Below, in pieces: positions 43,320 to 54,189 of a stretch of 64,000 nt of DNA. Under the pieces are notes generated by a model. It did not search any database. It was not told the DNA's origin and was given only the letters and a program-made list of their open reading frames with translations. Numbering within the stretch: position 1 is the stretch's first letter; every line of letters starts with the position of its first letter. The translations under genes and the position numbers were made by a program. The DNA comes from Hsuehochloa calcarea (lineage: Eukaryota; Streptophyta; Magnoliopsida; Poales; Poaceae): assembly GCA_036346395.1 (NCBI GenBank), contig CM070609.1, positions 47,006,777 to 47,070,776 on the forward strand. Reading direction: 5' to 3'.

Positions 43320-44080
43320 TTACATGGGCTCATTTGTGACGCTGCAAGCTATGCACATCGACTGTCAAATTCACGTCTACAAGAACAGAAAGCATCAAAT
43401 TGTGCAAGTGCATGCACCTGACACCGAGGCGAGCCCACAATTTTTGTCAATAGCCTTCTTTAGTGTTTTCGCAAATATTGGATTTTCCCATAGTCGTACT
43501 TGTAGTGTGCTTCTGGATCGAGTACACCGGCTAGATGAGCAAGAAAAATAAACATAAAATTCATAATAATAATAATTAATAATTAAATTGCTTTGTCATT
43601 GCTCATTACCTGTAACCATGAGAGTGTTCCTATAAAGGTACTTCACCCTCGTCATCACAATGCTCATGAATTTATTCATCTCTCTTGGCCTACCGCTCAA
43701 ATGAGCTTCCATTTCATGCAAAGCACCCATCATCAATGGCATAAATCCATACATTGTGGCCTTTTTCTGTGTATCGGCAAACCGCAATACACGGTAGAGT
43801 GGTTGCACTGTATATAGCACCCACTTGACATCCACCCACCATGCACTGCTTGTTAAGCAGGAATCTATATATTCATAGTCAGGATCATTGCTCCATGTAT
43901 TGTTCCTTCAAGCCTCAGACACCATCCACTGCCAGAATTTATCTTTCCTATCCCAGAAACTCTGCAAGAAGATAAACATTGTTCAAAACCTTGTTGCATT
44001 GAGTCTAATGAGCTCTCCAACAATGTTCTTCTTCATCTCAGCATGTAGCTTGCCATGGTTGTAGAGAACCATAGCAGAAT
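43320..44080 (-). pseudogene. hAT transposase middle exons (element B)
   Basis: Minus strand, from the right: NHGKLHAEMKKNIVGELI, RLNATRF, TMFIFLQSFWDRKDKFWQW (one stop after RF). Then VDVKWVLYTVQPLYRVLRFA, TQKKATMYGFMPLMMGALHE and EAHLSGRPREMNKFMSIVM to NTLMVT. After an intron-like gap comes AHLAGVLDPEAHYKYDYG (43540-43490), followed by a decayed helix region. These are the RNase-H-like core and the helical insertion of a hAT transposase. Stops and frameshifts make it inactive. The next exon is on the far side of the CACTA insertion. Confidence 0.85.
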
Positions 44081-44204
44081 GCATGCTGAGATGAAATCAC
44101 TAAGAAATATTTGCACTTGAAGCCGGCCCCTATTGTCTCCCCATGGTTCCAAACATAATCGATACCTTCTGTAATTCCAAAACGGCCAAAAAATCAGCAC
44201 TTCC

Positions 44205-44715
44205 ATATTCACTACCTTCTGTAATAAAATTGGTAGACTCAATGCAACTTAGTGTACAGAGAGACAAAAGGGTATTTACAAAAGATTCAACTACAAATAT
44301 TTAGTGTACAGAGAAATAATTTCTAAATGTCACAAACCAAATGATTCAATGCAACTAGATGATCTAATGATCAGGAACAAAATGACTCAATGCAACTAAA
44401 TTTAGTGTAGAGGGAAAGATTTATTGTCTGTATACAGAGATATATTTAGTGTAATAAATCTCCATCCACTAGCACAAAACAATTTCTATATGTCACAAAC
44501 CAAATGATTCAACACAACTAGATCTAATTATCAGGAACAATATGACTCAATGCAACTAGAGGATCAGGAACCAAATTACTCAATGCAACTACAGGATCAA
44601 CCAAAATTAGTGTAATAATTCACCATTGACTGGCACAAAACAAGCAGTGAGCTAGTGATTGCTCATTGATCAGGATACAAATGAATCAAAGCAACTAGAG
44701 GATCTATTGATTCCT
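44205..44715. repeat. Degenerate minisatellite, core ATGACTCAATGCAACTAGAGGATC
   Basis: Eight or more imperfect copies of a 20-45 base unit containing GATTCAATGCAACTA or ACTCAATGCAACTA, often followed by GATCAGGAAC, mixed with AATTTAGTGTA(C/G)AGAG units. No coding sequence. Confidence 0.65.
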
Positions 44716-45810
44716 CAACAGATTGGCGATGTAGACTAAATGAAGCCATCAAGAACCGTATTGACAAACTTGGAAGCTAGCATTCTTAACAAGAAAGCAC
44801 CAGGAAAATGGAAGCAAAACTCATGCACAATTTTTAGAACCGTTCTCATGCTTCCCCAGCTCCACTCATCTTGCATAAATCACGTTCATTGCATAAAACA
44901 AATCGTGCGCAATTTGATTTGTTACCTATCGCAGATGCCTCCTGGCCGCACCCACCATCGTTCCCTGTCACTGCTTCTCGGCCGCCCTCCATGCGCCGTT
45001 GTGAGGCCGACCCTCCCATAGTCGTACCACCGTCGCTCTCCCCCGCCGCCCTCCATGCGCTGTTGAGGAGGAAGGTGTTGAGTTGGAGCTCGGGAGCTTT
45101 GGCCGTGGGGGAGAACGGAAGAAGATGCCGATGAAGCTTGGGCCTTCACTGCGCCTCCTCTGGATGGATTACAGACCCACCATTGCCGCTAGTTAACCTC
45201 CATGTGAGCCACCAAAGATGCAGAGAAGGGGATCAAGGTCCTCAGAGAAGCAGAGAAGGGGATCTATTCAAGGAGAGCCACGAAGAAGCAGAGAGCCAGA
45301 GAAGGGGATCGAGTTTGAGAAGCTTCGAGCTTGACTTTGGAGCAGCCGCCAAGGGGAATAGAGGAATGGGGAATTGCATCGAGCGAGACCTACGGCAAAC
45401 CGATGAGGAGGCCAAATGGGCTCGATTGGACCTAGCTTCATTCAAATTGGGTCGAAAATTTTGAACCCGGTTTGTAATTGTACCATGGTGGTGGGCCGGT
45501 AAATCCGGTTTGACCGATCTTCGGCTGGTAAAAAATTACCTGGTTTCTACCTTTCTGCACTATCAGCTATACTATCCGTTTACTGTCATCTCTGGACGGT
45601 ACTGAATGAATAGTATGTCTGTGAAAATTGGCCGCTACTGGTTCTACCAGACCCCAATAAAAGTTAAAAACCGGCCGATATTACTGTTCTTGATTGAATT
45701 TTGTTTGAATATTATTATTTTTATTTTAACCTTGAAAATTTTGAATTTTGAATTGAAAATTTCGGCCGAAATTTCTAGATTTTCGTCCATTTCGGTATTT
45801 CAAAACCTGG
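44716..45810 (-). other. Presumed 5' region of hAT element B
   Basis: Contains a GC-rich block (44930-45180) open in several frames, and an ACCGG/CCGGCC-rich zone at 45470-45690 like that at 15219-15380. No BED finger is seen. I do not call a gene. Confidence 0.4.
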
Positions 45811-46213
45811 TCTGTTGTTTTATATTAGACCAATTAAATGGATTACAGTTTACAAATCGAGCCAGAAATGAAAACCTACAATTAATTGCTCGGAAATCAA
45901 CTTTGTTTCGCGTGGATCAGTCTCCACCGTCAGAAACCTTCAAATCTTATGACCACATGCATTAGAATCATTCTCAGATGATCACACGTAAATACAAGTT
46001 AGCCCATCTATCTCAATTCTCGCAACTGCTTCAAAATCACAACATACTTACGTACGTACGTACAACATATCAAACTACGCAAGACACGGCCGAAGTCGAA
46101 TCAAACTAGCTAGACAAACCATTTGAACAGAAAAAGAGCACGGACGCATGCATGCAATGGCAAAACCATTTCACACGCGAATTTCAAAGAAATCTCAGAT
46201 AGTGTGCGTCCAC
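45811..46213. other. Spacer
   Basis: AT-rich, with an (ACGT) microsatellite of about four units at 46050-46062. Nothing else is seen. Confidence 0.5.
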
Positions 46214-46224
46214 ATGCAAATGTG

Positions 46225-46440
46225 TGTAGATCCTGGTGTTGTGTTCCAACATCCACTCCTGCTTCCTCACCTCCACCGCCTCCTTGGCCGCTGGGTCGGG
46301 CGCTGTCATCTTGTCCACCGTCCCCTGGACGGCCTTGGTCTTCTCCTTGCTAGCCCATGCCAACGTGCCCACATTCGCCACCTCCTCCTTCGCAGCCTCC
46401 ACCGCGCACGAGCTCTTCCCACCCTGCTTCGCCGACGCAT
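46225..46440 (-). pseudogene. LEA group 1 pseudogene, first exon
   Basis: LEA group 1 proteins are hydrophilic and accumulate in seeds and under drought. On the minus strand, after the ATG at 46440-46438, one base appears missing in codon 2. From then on the frame reads SAKQGGKSSCAVEAAKEEV, ANVGTLAWASKEKTKAVQG and TVDKMTAPDPAAKEAVEVRK, the conserved LEA_1 N-terminal region (A-N-V ... A-W-A-x-K-E-K-T-K-A ... K-M-T-A-x-D-P). The sequence loses similarity after RKQEWMLE and the C-terminal part is absent. The promoter-like region upstream still looks intact. Pfam LEA_1 assignment is by eye. Confidence 0.8.
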
Positions 46441-46494
46441 CCTCAAACCCTCTGTGTGTGTGTGAACCAGCTCGTAATCGGCTAAAGAAATTTG

Positions 46495-46592
46495 ATGCTA
46501 TTTATGTACAGGGTGACTTCTGAGTTCTGACTAGTGTGGGGGCGCGCGTATACTACGTGGACACGCACGTGTCCCGGGTTGGCACGTGCTGC
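46495..46592 (-). promoter_or_regulatory. ABRE cluster and TATA-like box of the LEA pseudogene
   Basis: Three ACGT cores within 35 bases (CTACGTGGAC, GCACGTGTCC, GGCACGTGCTG at about 46553-46590), the arrangement of abscisic-acid response elements. A minus-strand TACATAAATAGC lies at about 46497-46508. Order and spacing fit a promoter for the LEA start at 46440. Confidence 0.6.
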
Positions 46593-47052
46593 TGTGCGCC
46601 GAAGCGCACCTCTACAGGTTTGGAGAAGTTGACGCGCGGCCGTCGTCCGGCAACAACTTCCACGCCGCCACGCGCCCTCCCCATCTCAGCCACTCGCCGC
46701 CACCTCGGTCGTTGTCGCACAGCTACCGTGCGGTAACCGCTGCTTGTGGCAACGACCCTCGGTCCGCCACATGTTAGATTTAGTCAGTTAGGTTAGTTAA
46801 CAGCCCTCGGCCCGCCACGTGTTAGGTTTAGTCAGTTAGGGTAGTTAGTTAGTTAGGGTAGTTTGGTTAGTTAGGGTTAGTGATTAGAGTTTTGCGGTGG
46901 TTTATATGAATTTTTAAATATAGTAGATGAGTTCAAAGAATCGTGAAATTTTACATGGAGACTCCCGACACAGTGTACTTACTTGTGTAAATTTACCATA
47001 ATTTTATTCGTTCAGAATTTTTATCACTATTTCGTGTCAGTGTACAATGCAT

Positions 47053-47730
47053 AACTTTTTGTTTAAGTGTTATGTTTGTGCGAGGACAAAAAAAATCAAC
47101 AGAAAACCATGCCATGTGTTTTTGCCCAAACATCTAAATGAGTCCCTCCTCCATCTGCCTTTCTTTTCCACTAAAAGTATCAATCACTTTTATATCCTGT
47201 CACCTCCTTGTCTTATCCATCAAATCTTTGTCTCCCCGATATGCATGGCTTAATTAGCACGCGCGGGATAAGGATTCCCTCCCGTAGCGGCTATAAATTA
47301 GAGCGAGTGAGCGCGGTTTTATTTCGCGATCGCTCGTTCATTTTATTTCGCAGTCGCTGGCTCCCTTGCCGTGTCGATTATATTTTTAGGGATATTTTAG
47401 CGTTATTAACCGCCATCGTTCGCCGGTAGTTTGGTCTTAATTTTTAATTTACAGTGTTAACTAGTTATGAAATAATTATTAGTAATTAATTAGTAAATTA
47501 GTGTACATTAAATTATAGTGTTAGTTTTGTCGTAAAGCAAAATCAAATAATAAGAATTGCATTCACCGAAGAGTAGAGGAGCATAATCTAATTAAACTAA
47601 CTTATCATGTAGCTTATCACCTCAGAAAAACTACTCTGCAATTAAAAAAGCTAGCATGTTTAATTTATAGTCTTTTATTATCATTAGCCACCTTCTCACT
47701 AATATTCACTATATTCCATGTGTTGCAAGC
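47053..47730. other. 5' region of the Mutator-like element
   Basis: AT-rich with several short open stretches but no recognised protein. It may hold the promoter and leader of the mobile-domain gene. Confidence 0.4.
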
Positions 47731-50283
47731 CATGTCTCTGTCGGAGCTTCTCGAACACTTCTACGATGCAAGGTGTGGATCGCTGGTGATGCCGATGGCC
47801 CTCCGCCCCTGATGCTTCGGGTGGGGAGGGACTACTGGAAGCTGGACGATCGCTACGTCCCTATCCTCCGGGACACGGGCTTGTTGCCCTTTGTGAGGCT
47901 GGTGTTCGCCGGACGTCGAATCACCCTAGACGCCAGTCTGCCAGCGGCACTTGTCGACAGATGGAGGCTCAAGATGCACACATTCCACTTTTGGTGAAGT
48001 AAGATGACGATTACCCTGCAGGACGTCTCGCACTTGACCGGTCTCCCGATCCGGGGTGAGCCGCTTGTTCTGGGCCCTCCAGGTGAGGACTGGAAGGCCG
48101 AGCTGGAGCAAGATTCGACCAACCTCTCTCGGAGCGTATACGTGGTGTACCCCGGATTTGGCTGAGATAGTTCAATCAGTGCATGCATGTTGCACCTGAC
48201 GAGGTCGTTAGGACGCACCTTGTTGCTTACCTTAACCAACTCTTTGGTTGGGTCATGTTTCCAACCACACAAGGTGATTTTTGCTACTCAAGCTACATCC
48301 GCCTCGCCGAGTTATTGGTTGATGTGGAGGCTAGGGCAACACCTCAATATAGCTAGGGATCAGCCGTCCTTTGAGCCATATACCGGGGGTTGTGTAACGC
48401 TTCACGGCGTGGCACTGGTGGTGGTATCCCCAGCCTGGATGTCTGCTACGTGCTCCTGTAGCATAGAGCTGAGAGCACTTCCCATTTGGGCGGCCGTCCA
48501 TCAAGATAGTAGTGCACCTGTACCCCTCTCCGCATGACCAGATCGATGGGCCCACCATGGGCTTACGATGGACTGCTGGCCGTCTGCACTGGGCCAACAA
48601 AACATTGGCGAGGTGCTACTCATTGTACCACAACGAGTTCGAGTCATTGCACGAGAGCGACATCATATAGAATCCATGGTATCCACAGTTCGTGGGCACG
48701 GTAGCGCCGCACGGACTGTCTGTGCAATGCATACGGGACGTAGTACTGTGGACGACGGACTACCACCTGGTGTTCGCACATATGGTGGAGCCATACCTAC
48801 TGCGACACGTAATGCGGCAGATTGGTGCGCACCAGGTCGTGCCCCTCGGACGGTAGGCCCCTGCCGCGAGCCGTACACCTGTAAGTCAAACTTCATCCGA
48901 GTAATGTTTACAATTCTTACGTGCTCCCTTTCTAACATCAATCCTTCCAGAAATACCAGCGATCGAGGCAGGGTGGGCATGCTAAGGACTGGCGCCCGGT
49001 CCAGCACCAGTGGACTACGGCATGGGCGGAGAGGGCGTACGTGGATGTCTTGCGTGCCCCGCGTCTGTTCGACCCTAAGACGTACGGTGAGTACATGGAG
49101 TGGTACGTGCTACGGACACGCGCAAGACTCACCATTCCTCCACCGAAGCCTCCGTCGCTCGTTCGATCGTCATAGCGCTTCTCGGCGTGACGATGCCGTA
49201 AGACACTTACAACCTCTGGTCATTTTATTGACGACATTCATACTCTTCGTTAGTGAACCCGTTACGTTTCTCACTACAGTTGGAGCAGGAGCAGTGTGTC
49301 CATCGCGCATCGGAGGCCGCCATCCGCAACCCAGATAGAACCTCGAAGGGATAAAAAAAATTCAAGCACATCTCGGCGGAGATGAAAAAGATAGTAAAGA
49401 ACTTAAGCTGTGATCGTTCAATGCAGACGATGTCCTGCGCATCGGGCAATAAGTGGGGGGCGTGCTCACCCGCTAGGTCACCATGGCCTAGCGAGTTCGA
49501 CCGGCATCATAGCATTCCCTGTCGGTCATCCGTGGCCCAAGTCGGCGGGAAGGTAAGATATATACAAATCTACGTTCATTTTTATTGGTTATGTCTTATG
49601 TTCCGCTAACATCATGTCGTTCTCCCGCCACAGGTCCGTTGGGATCAATCACTTTTGCTGTCCGCACCTGGTACACAGACTGGTGCCCCCTCGGTCATCT
49701 GCACTGCACATCCAGGAGGTACGAGGTTTTCAGTTTATATCCATAGTGTTTATTTGTACTAACATCGTTCCGTCTTTCAGCCTTCAGTTGGCCGTGGGGG
49801 TGACAGCCAGTTCATGTCGACTGATGATGACGATACGAGCCTCCCGGCTCCTACCAGGGAGTAGTACACGATGCCAGGGTACGAACAATGACAGCCAGGG
49901 TTTGGAGCATACGCAGGGCAGAGCTCCTCCGAGTTCACTGTCCCACTATACGTTCAAGGGCAGAGCCCCTCTGGGTATGCGAAAACCCATAAGTCCAAGG
50001 GTAGAGCTCATATGCACAACTGGAGTTGTAGGCATCATACCCCTGGAGTGATTTTATGGACTCCGTCGTGGATGAATTCTTCGGAGGTGTCCCCCAGGAC
50101 AACATGTACGCCTAGAGTCAGTTTACTGGTCCACCTTAGCCTCAACAGTCTCGGTACCCCCTCCAAACCGACACGCGCTCTCCAGACAGGTGGATATATT
50201 CCACGGGTCATGCTCGGCGCAAAACAAGGCCGCGCATGCAGACGCAGCCGCAGCAGGAGGACAGTAGTGGCTCAGACGAGTGA
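47731..50283 (+). pseudogene. Plant mobile domain (PMD) protein pseudogene
   Basis: The PMD occurs in transposon proteins and in host MAIN/MAIL proteins that act in silencing. Starting MSLSELLEHFYDARC, the frames give WIAGDADGPPPLMLRVGRDYW, LDDRYVPILRDTGLLPFVRL, VDRWRLKMHTFHFW, MTITLQDVSHLTGLPIRGEP, then VVRTHLVAYLNQLFGWVMFP, YSSYIRLAELLVDVEARATP, WTAGRLHWANKTLARCYSLY, HNEFESLHESDII, WYPQFVGTVAPHGLSVQCI, VLWTTDYHLVFAHMVEPYL and VDVLRAPRLFDPKTYGEYME. A weak C-terminal part contains FKHISAEMKKIVK and ends EDSSGSDE at 50281. Stops (one in IIW, one after MHTFHFW) and several frameshifts show it is dead. A 256-codon open stretch at 48568-49338 is out of frame with these motifs and is a by-product. 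Confidence 0.8.
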
Positions 50284-50747
50284 GTCATATTGTATCGCGT
50301 GTTATTCATTGTTGTAATGTAATATTTTCTCCCACCTTGTTTATATATAAGCACATCTCTAGAAAGCTATGTATGGTCGTTGTTTAATAGAAGATAAGTA
50401 GGCAAGTACACTGACATAAAATAGCGAGAAAAATTCTGAACGAATAAAATTATAGAAAATGTACACGAGCAAGTACACTGTGTCAGGAGTCTCCACGTAA
50501 AATTTGATGATTTTTTGAACTCATCTGCTATATTTAAAAATTCATACAAACCACCGCGAAACCCTAATCACTAACCCTAACTAACCTAACTACCCTAACT
50601 GACTAAACCTAACATGTTGCGGGCCGAGGGCCGTTGCCGCATAGCACGGCGGTCATGCGGCATCGGTACCAATACTGCAAATACGAATCCGGTGTGGTCA
50701 ATACTGCAAATACGTTTCAAAAAGTTGCTATATTAGCAAAAAAATTC

Positions 50748-51014
50748 TAACTCCTTCCATTTCGTTATATTTTTCTTTAGTCCATCACGTGCACATACAA
50801 AGAAAATAGTGAATCTAAGAAATACTTAATAAGAAATGTTCATATATACCCTATTAAATAACACACCACAACTACTTAGCATCTTCCAAAGCATTTAATT
50901 AGAGGTAGAGAGGAAAAATTGCAATAACAAAATTCTAAATTACCTCGATGAAAAATATATTGAAAATGATACTTCCGAGGCCATGGACATATATTGTGAA
51001 ATGGAGGGAGCAGT
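50748..51014. mobile_element. Stowaway-like MITE
   Basis: About 265 bp, AT-rich, with imperfect terminal inverted repeats CTCCTTCCATTTCGT and ...GAAATGGAGGGAG close to TA dinucleotides (50748-50749 and 51013-51014). CTCCCTCC...GGAGGGAG with TA duplication is the Stowaway (Tc1/mariner-derived) signature. It has no coding capacity. Confidence 0.75.
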
Positions 51015-51039
51015 AAGCAATCCCGCGGTGCCACGAGCA

Positions 51040-51775
51040 TTATGAAGCAAGTAACAATTAAGCATGGAAGAAAAGAGGGCTCTTCCTCCTTCTTCCTTCG
51101 GTCTTCGCTCCCTCTGCCGCCAGATCTACTCCACTTCCTCCACCTCGACCTAGAGGCGCCTCCCACAGCTTCGCTCTTGGGGAACCCTAACCCCACCTCG
51201 AATGCCCCCTGCGAGCTCGGCAATCTCTTCAGGCCTCCCCCAAACCCTAACCAGCCCATAACAGCCCGACCCCCACCGGCATCTTCCAGGGTGCCCCCGC
51301 CGCCACGCCGATGGCCTCCGGCCCGTCCGCCCCAACTCCTACCCAGTGGCCACCCCACCCTTCCACCGCGCCCCCTATCACCACTACCCCAACGACCCCC
51401 ACGCCATCCACCTCCCTGGCGTCGCCTTCATGAACCATAACCCCAACCCACCCCAATCCCTAATCCAGGCCCAAGCCCGAACCCCGGCCTCAACTGGATC
51501 GCGCGGTTCATGCAACTCTTGGGCAACACCGTGCCCACCCACCTCGAATCGGCAACATTCATGCCGCCGTCATTGGAGTTCTCTGCGGCCCTATTGGTAC
51601 CGCTACCAGCAATGTCGTCCGTGTCACCAGCGAGGATGCCGAGCAGCAAGATGTCGTGGGGGAGGTTGCTGGGGCTGGGGACCGGGCTGTGCACGACATG
51701 GACTCACGGCTGCACCGATCATACAAAGGAAATTCTGGCCAATTTCTTTCTAAACGTAGAAAAAATATCTGCTTA
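51040..51775 (+). pseudogene. Proline-rich gene-like fragment, unknown
   Basis: A GC-rich block open in several frames on the plus strand (PTPTQWPPHPSTAPPITTT; NPGLNWIARFMQLLGN; FMPPSLEFSAALLVPLPAMS), with frame changes between them. I cannot place it in a family. It may be a host exon fragment carried by, or lying between, transposons. Confidence 0.3.
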
Positions 51776-51778
51776 ATT

Positions 51779-51911
51779 TCTAGGTATCAATTTGAGACCT
51801 GAAAGTTACTCCAGTTACTGCTTGAAAAGTTCTTGTCAGACTGTTAGTACGCTAGGTATCAATTTGAGACCTAAAAGTTGCTCTAGTTACTACTTCAAAA
51901 ATTCTTGTTAG
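51779..51911 (+). repeat. Tandem duplication, period about 72 bp
   Basis: CTAGGTATCAATTTGAGACC begins at about 51780 and again at about 51852, each followed by (T)GAAAGTT/AAAAGTTGCT, TAGTTACT and AAATTCTTGTTAG-like sequence. Confidence 0.75.
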
Positions 51912-52447
51912 CATATGACACACCAGTGTATTACATAGACAATGCTGCTCAAAATGATGATGTTAGGAGTTAGTGCTATTCCTAACCCGCCTTTTGTTTC
52001 TCTGTGTATCTTTCCAACTATGAATATCAACATGCTAGTGGTTTTTTTTTTGTAATTTAGGTAGAGCGTTTGCTCTTTATTCTCTTCTTTGCCGGCACGC
52101 AAAGATAAACATTATTCCTAATCAACATAGAACCGATGAAGAGCTAACAACATATAAATTATGACGAAAGGTCTGCTAGGCCGCGTCGCTGGCTCGCCCT
52201 CGCCTGGAGTCTTCCCCGACGTCGGCTCGCCCGCGCCGCCGGCTTGCTTCCACTTGGAGGCCCGACGCCTAGAGACTTCTACTGCACTGTTGGGTACCAG
52301 GACATGGCACTGCTACTTTTGTGGACGAGGCACTGCTCTGGTACTACTACTGCTCTATTTTCAGTTGTGGACGAGGCACTATTTCTCGCCTCGGTTTGAT
52401 TGCAGAGTTGGTGTAATGGTATCTCTGCTTCTCCTCATTCTCTCAGT
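51912..52447. other. Leader-like region of a Copia element
   Basis: No LTR is recognised. A GC-rich stretch at 52160-52290 and two copies of GTGGACGAGGCACT at 52323 and 52365 are seen. The following gag start suggests this is the leader of the Copia element. The 5' LTR seems lost. Confidence 0.4.
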
Positions 52448-52853
52448 ATGAGAGGTGTTGTTTTGGCCTCAGATATCAAGCCGGATGGTTAGAATTATCG
52501 TGAGTGGACGTCATCGGTTCGCATGCTTTTTCGCTCTATTGGTCTTTTCTCATATATTACGACGGAGCCTCCGATTGAGAAGACTGATGTGAAGGAGGCT
52601 AGTGGGTCTGCCAATCTTGTTGTAGCCTGTTCTTCCGTGTCAGGTACTAGTCTTCCATGGGTTTTGGACTCTTGAGCTTCTTTTCATATGACATAAGTCT
52701 CATCTTGCATCATGTCGACCTGTTATGGATGGTTCCTGTGTACAGACAGCCAATGGCACCTCATGTTCAGTCACTCATCAGGGTACTCTCTCTACTTCTC
52801 TTTTTACTGTTCCCGATGTGTCATTTGTACCACAGCTTTTTATGAATCTTATG
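52448..52853 (+). pseudogene. Copia gag start fused to protease
   Basis: The frame begins MRGVVLASDIKPDG, then NYREWTSSVRMLF and GLFSYITTEPPIEK, the N-terminal Gag segment. Within 60 codons it passes to SLPWVLDS and ASFHMT, the protease active-site region (the G of DSG has become a stop). The bulk of Gag, including the zinc knuckle, is therefore deleted. The protease continues in another frame to LFMNLM at 52853, where a solo LTR interrupts it. Confidence 0.75.
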
Positions 52854-54052
52854 TGATGAGGACATCCCAGGCTCACCTCATTCATCATCTGCTCTACAAG
52901 ATTCTACACAGCTGCAAGACGAAGCTTCTAAAAGAGAGGCTTATATAGGTCCCATGACTAGGAATCATGCTAAGCAAATACATAAAGATGTGAATGAGTT
53001 CCTAGCTGAGTATAATATTGTTGTAGATAAGAATTATATACTGCCTAAGTCTCGTGTGCTTATTTTACGCAGGATTGCACCTACGGAGATAATTCAAGTT
53101 GAAGGAGCAAATTGCAAGCATCAAGACTTATGACCAGTGGGACGTGAAGAAGGTTGAGCTGAACATCAAGAACACTAACAAGTTGTTCGGGCCATCAAAC
53201 GTTGCATGGCAGCCTCAGAAATTGTCTAACAACTTCCCACCTAATCCGACATAAATATGGGCGTGTCCAGCATGCATGGGGAGCAGGAATGGATAGAAAA
53301 TTAAGTCTTTTTTTCCAACGCAACAAACGAAGCATCATTTGGAGGCTTGAGTCAAAAGATATGCAGGTTTCAAGATAAGCTGTCCATGACAATAATTGTT
53401 GCACGATGCCACACAAAATTACTCCTTCTCCAAGCTTTGGGAAGCCCAAAGGACACACAAAATTGGTTCTCATTTTGGAGTGTGTTCACACCTAGCATTC
53501 TCATTTTGAAGTGTGTTCACACCTAGCATTCTCATGTTCACACATAGCATTCTCATTTTGGAGTTTGTTCACACCTAGCATGGTTCTCATTTTGGAGTAT
53601 GTTCACACCTAGCTAGGATGGATGTTCCTAGTATAAATACCCCCTTCACTCTTTCTCCCAATGGCAACTTTTGGTCATTGGATTTCAGAATAGGATAGCC
53701 AAGTGCTACCAGAAACTTGAGAATTCTCTCTTCCTTTGCTCTTGTAATTTTCCTAGTGAGATTGCAAAAGCGGTCATTCGACGACAACCTTTTTATGCTT
53801 CCAACTTCGTGTGTGGTTGTGTGGATTGGGAACTTATAGTGTGGTTAGGCGAACACTTGTTGCAGGTCATTGCATCGGCAGTGGTTGGCCTCAAGAAACG
53901 TCGGGTTGCACTGTTATCTTGGCTGCTCACAGCTAGTTACCCAAGAGTGTTGTTGGTTGGAATCGGTGTCCTGCATCGTCTCCCTCAGGTGGCGCTAGTT
54001 ACCATCGCCTCGCATTTTTCTCCTCCGTGAAGATCGGGTATCCCCCGCATCA
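52854..54052 (+). mobile_element. Gypsy-type solo LTR, TSD TTATG
   Basis: 1199 bp, starting TGATGAGGACATCCCAGG and ending CCCCGCATCA, flanked by TTATG at 52849-52853 and 54053-54057. The first part still reads as coding (GPMTRNHAKQIHKDVNEFLAEY), as in gypsy families whose polyprotein end overlaps the LTR. TATAAATA near 53632 is a probable promoter. Upstream of it are five copies of TTCACACCTAGCAT/ATTCTCATTTTGGAG words (53480-53620). No interior remains. Confidence 0.9.
53478..53622 (+). repeat. Short tandem repeats upstream of the LTR TATA box
   Basis: Repeated ATTCTCATTTTG(G/A)AGTGTGTTCACACCTAGC, four to five imperfect copies of about 30-38 bases. The position suggests enhancer repeats of the LTR promoter. 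Confidence 0.75.
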
Positions 54053-54189
54053 TTATGTCTGTTGGTCAGCTTGCTGACATGCACTACTTTGTTGGGTTTG
54101 ATGACTCTACTTGCTATGTGCAGGATCGTCGAACAGGAGTTATTGTTGGTACTGGCCATCGCCTTAGAGATTCTCTCTCTCTCTCTCAG
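54053..54189 (+). pseudogene. Copia protease continuation
   Basis: SVGQLADMHYFVGFDDSTCYV, DRRTGVIVGTGHRLRDS resumes exactly where the frame stopped at 52853. It is the segment between protease and gag-pre-integrase. It is cut by a (TC)n stretch and the next insertion. Confidence 0.8.

Larger units (their letters stand above)
15219..45810 (-). mobile_element. hAT element B, split by two large insertions (approximate ends)
   Basis: The element runs leftward. A terminus-like CAGGGTTCGGTTACCGG starts at 15219, followed by ACCGG/CCGGCC-rich sequence. The other end near 45810 shows the same word type (CCGGTAAATCCGG, TTTCGGTATTTC...CCTG), but the inverted repeat is poor and no 8-bp duplication is seen. 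Transposase exons lie at 43320-44080, 34571-34770 and 16233-16765. The gaps are a Sirevirus-like element (16766-34570) and a CACTA element (34771-43237), both younger than the hAT. The BED-finger half of the transposase was not found, so the copy is defective. Confidence 0.6.
46724..50668 (+). mobile_element. Mutator-like element with long TIRs and a plant-mobile-domain gene
   Basis: Left (about 46724-47052) and right (about 50396-50668) arms are long inverted repeats. Both contain GGCAACG(A/G)CCCTCGG(T/C)CCGC near the outer end, then TTAGTCAGTTAGG, GTTAGGGTTAGTGATTAG, GCGGTGGTTT, TGAATTTTTAAATATAG and, near the inner end, ATTTTATTCGTTCAGAATTTTT. Between them lies a decayed gene with a plant mobile domain (47731-50283). 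Long TIRs of this kind are typical of Mutator-like elements. A 9-bp target duplication could not be confirmed, and no MURA transposase is visible. Confidence 0.75.

Noticed and set aside
15219..45817. An 8-bp hAT duplication (GTTTCTAC versus GTCTGTTG)
   Set aside because: Only four of eight bases agree; the ends of the element remain approximate.
48568..49338. A 256-codon open stretch on the plus strand
   Set aside because: The conserved plant-mobile-domain motifs of this interval are in a different frame; the open stretch has no recognisable protein and arises from composition.
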